Source: Pholiota molesta (taxonomy: Eukaryota > Basidiomycota > Agaricomycetes > Agaricales > Strophariaceae). From it: 64,000 nucleotides of DNA. Below, in pieces: positions 59,179 through 64,000 of this stretch; position 1 is the stretch's first letter, and every line of letters starts with the position of its first letter. The DNA lies in NCBI GenBank assembly GCA_014925825.1, contig JACGCK010000156.1, positions 1 to 64,000 of the forward strand. The letters run 5' to 3'. A program made the translations under genes and the position numbers. The notes under the pieces were generated by a model, which saw only the letters and a program-made list of their open reading frames with translations, made no database searches and was not told the DNA's origin.

Positions 59179-59801
59179 TTCCAATGGAGATCTTCTAACT
59201 TACAATATATATATATGAATTATCATCGTCGCATCGAGCAATGTCTATACAAAAATAATTTTGTCTTCTACTCATGAATCCTCATAATTTAAATGTATAT
59301 TAACTTTGCCTCATTCCTCCAAACCACAGAGAGAATGCTTCGGGTAGTGCCTGCGGACGGAGAGACGAGTGACATATCCAACAGTGTACAGCCACTGGGC
59401 CAGCCCATGTGTGATAGCTAACAAAACAATTTGGGCCATTCCCTGCTTTCGGCTGTTAACCTAAAAAAATCTGAATAGACAAAGTGAAAGAAAACGTTAA
59501 AGTAAAAAAACCTGGGCTTTAAAAAATACATTCACATTATATTGGATGAGATATGAGGATTTCATTATCCAGTGTAACCGACATTGTGCATGTGACATGA
59601 GAATGTGACTGTCAGGTCACATAACCGATATACAACTCTTAATTCATGTCATACCTGCAGCTGGGGCAACCAACTTTCTTCAAATACACTCAAAATCTCA
59701 TGAAGATACTCTAACATGTATATATACAAGATTTCAGTTCTTCCTCAGGTGTAACCATTTTGTAGTTTATAGATTTCCCTGCCCATGAATCTCCGGATAG
59801 C
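59179..59801. other. Helitron 3' non-coding region
   Basis: No gene. AT-rich sequence between the accessory gene and the terminal hairpin; likely holds its 3' UTR. Confidence 0.6.
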
Positions 59802-59831
59802 CCCGTGCCAACGGCATGGGTCAGCTGCTAG
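59802..59831 (+). other. Helitron 3' terminus: hairpin plus CTAG
   Basis: CCCGTGCC-AAC-GGCATGGG forms an 8-bp stem (one G-T pair) with a 3-nt loop. TCAGCTG then CTAG follow, and the next base is T. This matches the canonical Helitron 3' end (hairpin shortly before CTRR). Confidence 0.85.
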
Positions 59832-60257
59832 TTAAATGTATATTTAGATTTATTTATAATATGACTATTTTTATATCAACTTTCGTTGGAATTTTTAAAT
59901 GACCCTGAAAAGGACAATGAGAGTTTTGTAAGCTTCGGAAATTTCGTTTTTTTGAGGACTTGCCTTTTTGGATGACCCTGACAACAGCGACAAGCACTCT
60001 ATGCACAGCGTTGAGGCAGTGTCGGGCGGTGAGCAGCAATGAGCAGCGGAGATCAGGTGATTGAAGCATTGGTTGGTGGCAATTATTTTCAGCTAGGTGC
60101 AGTGGCGAGATCAGGTGATTGAAGAGTTGGATGGTGGCAAATATTTTTCAAAGTCAGCTAGGTGCAGTGGCTATGCTAGCTGAATTACCGCTCTGGATGC
60201 ATACATTTTTACGGGTAGCAAGCATGGTCCCATACATGATATTGACGGATACTAGTG
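59832..60257 (-). repeat. Right inverted arm of K
   Basis: Partner of 46265-46650. Its outer end read inwards is CACTAGTATCCGTC, similar to the PAL terminus CACCAGTGTCTG. Contains a tandem duplication around 60050-60165. Confidence 0.8.
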
Positions 60258-60264
60258 AGATGCC
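60258..60264. repeat. Target duplication of K, right (AGATGCC)
   Basis: Direct repeat of 46258-46264. Removing K plus one copy restores the codon phase of the split gene. Confidence 0.7.
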
Positions 60265-63200
60265 ATTGTCCTCGGACTTTCGCATGGGTCTACAAAAGCC
60301 TCGATTCCCATCGAGCGTTTCTTCCCAACCACAACCCACTTCATCACCGTCCACCTCGTTACCGCCCACCTCATTGTCACCCAGGTTGTTGCCACCCATT
60401 GGCATATCGTTGCCACTCGCGTTATCGCTGCCCACCTCATCGCCGCCCACCTCGTCGACTAGCCGGTCAGGTTGTGGGTTCTCCAATACCTCCAAGCTCT
60501 CTGCTTCGTGGTCGCTGTAGAGCCCTTCATCTGCATCCGCTTCATGTTGGCGTACTGAATCTTGATCTTCAGAAGACTTGTCATGCAAGTCTACCGCATC
60601 GCTACAGACCAAGTAAGTCGCTCACTTGCTCATTCTGTGAGACATGAATGAATCACTCGTACCTTCCAGGAATATGGGCGCGATGATCCTCCGAAATAAC
60701 CAGTAAGGGAACCTTCGATTTTTTGGTGCGTTTGGTGACTGTAGCTAACCGCTTTGCCTAGATTTTTTTCATTTCGGCTTTCTCAAAATTCGTAACGTGC
60801 CAAAGCTCTTGGTATTTTGAAAAGGGTGCGTCCGGATGCTTCTCCTGAAAATGTATCTTGAGGAAATACTTCCATATTGCAGGATCCTCTTTGCTACAAC
60901 GGGGGCATTTGACCGGGACATTAGAGCAAGGGGAAGATGTCGTCGACTCAGATGCAATGCCGTAAGAGAATTTCACCTTCATGAGACACCCCTTTGACAG
61001 TGTTTGGTTTATCGTTAGATTTGCGTTCGCTCCCTTTCCTTTTCTCAAGAAATACTGGCACAAAGGAGGAGGGCGGAGATATAACCCGCAGACCGCTGTT
61101 GAATGAGAAATGGTAGAGTCGAAGAGTATATGAGCACCCATGTGTTCTAACACACGCTGTCCTTGCGACAGGTCGAGAGTGACTGATGGCGAGCACTGTG
61201 GACAGTCGGATATGCCGCTGTGCTCCAAGACTTCGTCATCGCTGCAGAGGAAGCATGCTCGGCCTGTCAGACAGAGTTGTAAGTGCATGCCTACTCATCT
61301 ATCAATGACCCACTCACCTGAAGCCTCTCGATAAGGGAACTCATTGTTTCTGGTGAACCTAGGTACACTTTTTAGGTGACTCGCTGCTAATTGTTGAAAC
61401 AAGCTGGCAGCCAACGCAATGAGGAACGTGCCCTGGAAGAGATACCATGGCATCTGTAGAGGTGTATGCGTTTTCGAAGTTGTAGGGTTTAGAGGGTGGA
61501 CAAGATGACCAGGAACTGTGAACGACTGTTCGGGCATTCGGTATGTTCTCCAATCATGCGTATTTTCGGGGTCATCATTGATGTTTGCAGGGCGTACTCC
61601 AAGAACTTGGTACGAAATCGCAACAGTCGGTTCGGACAGCATCTCCAGACTGACATATGGGACACGCTCTCCATCAACCCTCAAGCCGTTTATCTCTCCA
61701 ATGCACAGCCAAATTTTGTCCTCCGAAGAAACAAGTGTAGCGATTGGATCTGAGATCACAAGAACGTCCGCTTTGTCTGTGGGAGGAGGAAAGGACGTGC
61801 TAGTCGCATTGGATTTGACTGTTTTATTTTGTACGTGCCTTTCAATATCTTGCACACGCCGAAGTCGATCAGTTGATCCCACCCGTTTTCTATACTTGCT
61901 GAAATGTGATAGCGCTCGTGCTTTGGATGTTTCCTTTCCGTGGATCAAGATTTTACTGTCAACCACTCGTCGCTGTGGTTCGGCAATGGATATATCAGTT
62001 GCTGCAAGTTCGCCGAGGACGTCTTCAACTTCAATCCGAGTTTCGATGGCTCCTGACTCGGCTGCGGCACTAGCGCCGGAATCGACAGAGTGAGTAGTCA
62101 ATGAAGCTGTAGGTGTAGACATCTCTGGAATATGCTCAAGGCTTTCATCAATGTCATCTTGTGCGAGTGGAACATCAAATAGTAAGACTCCAAATGGTGC
62201 GAGCATGTCGACATTTTCGTCTTCATCAAGCCCTTGAAGGATAGGCAATAGAACCAGGCATTCGTCTTCGACAAGTCTGCGTCCACGGTTCCAAGACATC
62301 TGCAGTGAGACATCTTTTACTTTGACATTACCTCGCCATGAAGCAGGTTTAATGTGGTCGATGCTGTTGGGAATTTCTGCTGATTCCCGTGACATTGCAG
62401 GCAGTTTGAGGCATCGAGGCACTTGATCCCATTGAGGATACTTTGCCAGTATGTTTGATATTTCTGTTGTCCCAGAAAGACGAGAGACAAGCTGAAGGAT
62501 GTCCAGGTTCGCATCATTGCCAACCATCGTCCTAAGGATTCCAAATAATTCTTCAAGCCTGTCCGTTCCCAGAAGAATTATCCAGAATTCACCATCAGGG
62601 TTGTCGACCTTTGCTTTTGCGACGCAGAATATTACATTCTTTATCATAATCATGAGGTCGATATAAAGGTTCGTTGGTATGAAGTCTTTTCCGGCCAATT
62701 TGTAGAGTGCTATAGCGAGATGTGCAGCAGCGCTAAGGTGTTCAATTTGCTCTGAAAGAGAAAGGTCGACACATAGGTACGGGTAGACCATATGGAAGAG
62801 TAGCTTTCCGAGCATCCATAGCACTTCTCGAGCAGTAGCAAATCCTGGATTTGGGTTGGTTGCGGATGTGCGAGGGAGGGACCATATATCCTTTAGCATG
62901 TCGAACGCGAGTTTGACATCTTGTTGGTCATCAGGGTTGAACAATGACCTGACGTGTTCAGCGGAGAGACCTTCCGACTTCAGGTGGTCCCGAATAATGT
63001 CAGGTGTAATGCAATAGTCTCCAATCACAACACCGCGTTGGCAAATGAAGAGATTGCGAAAGCGCTTGAAGATATGTTTCCAGTCTTTATCGCACGTAAG
63101 ATCATCGTCTCCGGCGTAGAGGTTGAGAAAATTGATGTGTTGGAGGTGGGCATATAGCGGGGATTGTGGAGATAATTTGTGTTTGAATGTGAGGTGAATA

Positions 63201-64000
63201 AATGCTGAACCTCTACGGCTCTCACCATCTGAGGCGATACAGACTATACGCAGTTTTGTGGTTCCTTTCTCCGAATCAACACCTTTGATGACTGTTTCAA
63301 TAACTTCGGCATGTTCTTCCCCAGTCTCGTGCTTGCAATCACCGGAAACGAGGATGGGTTGTCCAGGATAAATGCGATTGTCTTTGCACAAGATACCTAA
63401 AGTGCCAATTGTAGCCTAAAAATAGAATTATGAACCAGTGATTAATCCCCCAGATGAGACGTTCTCACCTCTCCTGCGTAGTGTACATCACCATCATCGA
63501 TACACTGAAATAACTCCGCCATGTCTCCCTCGTTAATGAACTCCATCGACGTCTTGTGAGCATGCTCCCTGCATATACCAAGGAAGTAGTTGGTCTTTGG
63601 ATCCCATCGGATTCATTTTTCGGTTGCAAGCTCATCGAACATGATGACGGTATGTAGTACCTTGCCTGTCCGTATGCTGTGGATCTCATCCATGATGCTT
63701 TGAAGCGTCGCCTTGACATTACTGTTGACCTCCTGGACCGTTGGTTTTGAAGGTGAAGGAATGATGGGTGGGACGATGGAACGAGTTCTGAGGTATGCGA
63801 CACTTGGTGCTCCTGATGTGCGATGGTTGATTTCTGCAACCCGATTTCCAGATAACCTCCAGATCAACAACGCCTTCATGTCTTCTTCTTCCGTGAAGCT
63901 CTTCGGATGGTAATGGCCTTGTGCAGCGGCCATCACAGAGGCAAGAATCCCCCGAGCACCTTTCTTCTGACGAAGGCCAATGCTGATGACACGGTCAATA
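60258..64000 (-). pseudogene. RNase H-like transposase-like gene, 5' and central part (runs off window)
   Basis: Exons on the minus strand: beyond 64000 to 63469, 63415-61318, 61263-60663 and 60601-60258, with short GT-AG introns (53, 54, 61 bp); the frame is kept at each junction. Candidate catalytic residues lie in VIMFDELATEK (near 63630), VCIASDGESRRGSAF (near 63220) and GTDRLEELFGILR (near 62555), spaced like the D, D, E of P-element/THAP9-type or hAT-type RNase H transposases. A CX2C...CX2C cluster (CFLC ... CPQC) and a C2H2 finger (CPRC ... H-x4-H) follow, then an acidic Asp/Gly/Asn-rich linker where K is inserted. Two premature stops: TGA 63613-63615 (probably from CGA) and TAG 60758-60760, after which coding clearly continues. 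C-terminus at 45749-46257. Confidence 0.82.

Larger units (their letters stand above)
52700..59831 (+). mobile_element. Autonomous-type Helitron
   Basis: Carries a Rep/helicase gene and an accessory gene and ends with a 3' hairpin (59802-59820) 7 nt before CTAG (59828-59831), followed by T, the expected insertion context. The left boundary is approximate. It sits inside K, directly against K's right arm at 59832. Confidence 0.85.
46265..60257. mobile_element. K, 14-kb composite element splitting the transposase-like gene
   Basis: 13,993 bp bounded by inverted arms (46265-46650 and 59832-60257) that share CCGT-AATAT-ATGTATGGG, GCATCCAGAGCGGTAATTCA and CCTAGCTGACTTTGAAAA, and flanked by AGATGCC duplications. 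Arms resemble PAL in layout: TIR, CCTAGCTG-CTTTGAA block, then CCAAAAA-GGCAAG block. The right arm has a tandem duplication of about 60 bp (GATCAGGTGATTGAAG twice). The interior holds a GC-rich foldback element, a direct-repeat region and a Helitron, so most of its length comes from later insertions. No transposase of its own. Confidence 0.75.

Noticed and set aside
61496..62093. Plus-strand frames of 85-191 codons
   Set aside because: They are antisense shadows of the large transposase-like exon 63415-61318.
60258..64000. Assignment to the KDZ (Kyakuja-Dileera-Zisupton) transposases common in basidiomycetes
   Set aside because: The catalytic contexts seen (FDEL, SDGE, DRLEELFG) do not resemble the KDZ motifs I know; P/hAT-like is closer but still tentative.

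Overview
The window looks like a transposon graveyard from a filamentous fungus, most likely an agaricomycete basidiomycete. The reasons are the 53-61 bp GT-AG introns, fungal Ty1/copia and Ty3/gypsy retrotransposons, a multi-exon eukaryotic Helitron, and no bacterial operon structure, ribosome binding sites or CRISPR. I see no convincing single-copy housekeeping gene, tRNA or rRNA.

Left part (1-20.9 kb): at least six nested copies of one copia family (copia-1, 262-bp LTRs). Copy C (6660-11676) is full length, with LTRs that read identical and a CACAT target duplication; it sits inside the 3' LTR of older copy A. Copy B (3168-5900) is a gag/protease/integrase-less derivative inserted in A's reverse transcriptase with duplication GAAGG. 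Copies D, G, H and an LTR piece are fragments. Three elements built of ACCACTGGT-type minisatellite arrays abut broken copia-1 copies. Middle-left (20.9-27.0 kb): a minus-strand chromodomain gypsy (gypsy-1) with two LTRs, duplication ATTAG and an apparent self-priming site. At 27.0-28.5 kb there is a small two-exon hypothetical gene remnant.

Middle (28.5-45.2 kb): a hAT-like element (28474-36831, 8-bp duplication ATTCTGGC) holds a second gypsy (gypsy-2), whose single pol frame is broken only by TGA codons at Arg positions, an intact antisense ORF, and a TA-flanked MITE. A minus-strand copia-2 element (37.5-45.2 kb) is split by a 3.7-kb nearly perfect palindrome.

Right part (45.7-64 kb): a large minus-strand gene for an RNase H-like, transposase-like protein with zinc fingers and a C-terminal PHD-type finger runs from beyond the window edge to 45749. 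It is cut in two by a 14-kb element (K, 46265-60257) with 7-bp duplication AGATGCC; removing K restores the reading frame on paper. K carries a GC-rich foldback element, a degenerate directly repeated region, and a Helitron with a Rep/helicase gene, a four-exon accessory gene and a canonical 3' hairpin plus CTAG end.

Together the window records repeated nesting followed by CpG-type decay: CGA-to-TGA stops occur in gypsy-1, gypsy-2, the transposase-like gene and, by direct comparison of two copies, copia-1. The most novel items are the split DDE/PHD gene, the related foldback elements, and the two unusual priming modes (half-tRNA in both copia families, self-priming in gypsy-1).
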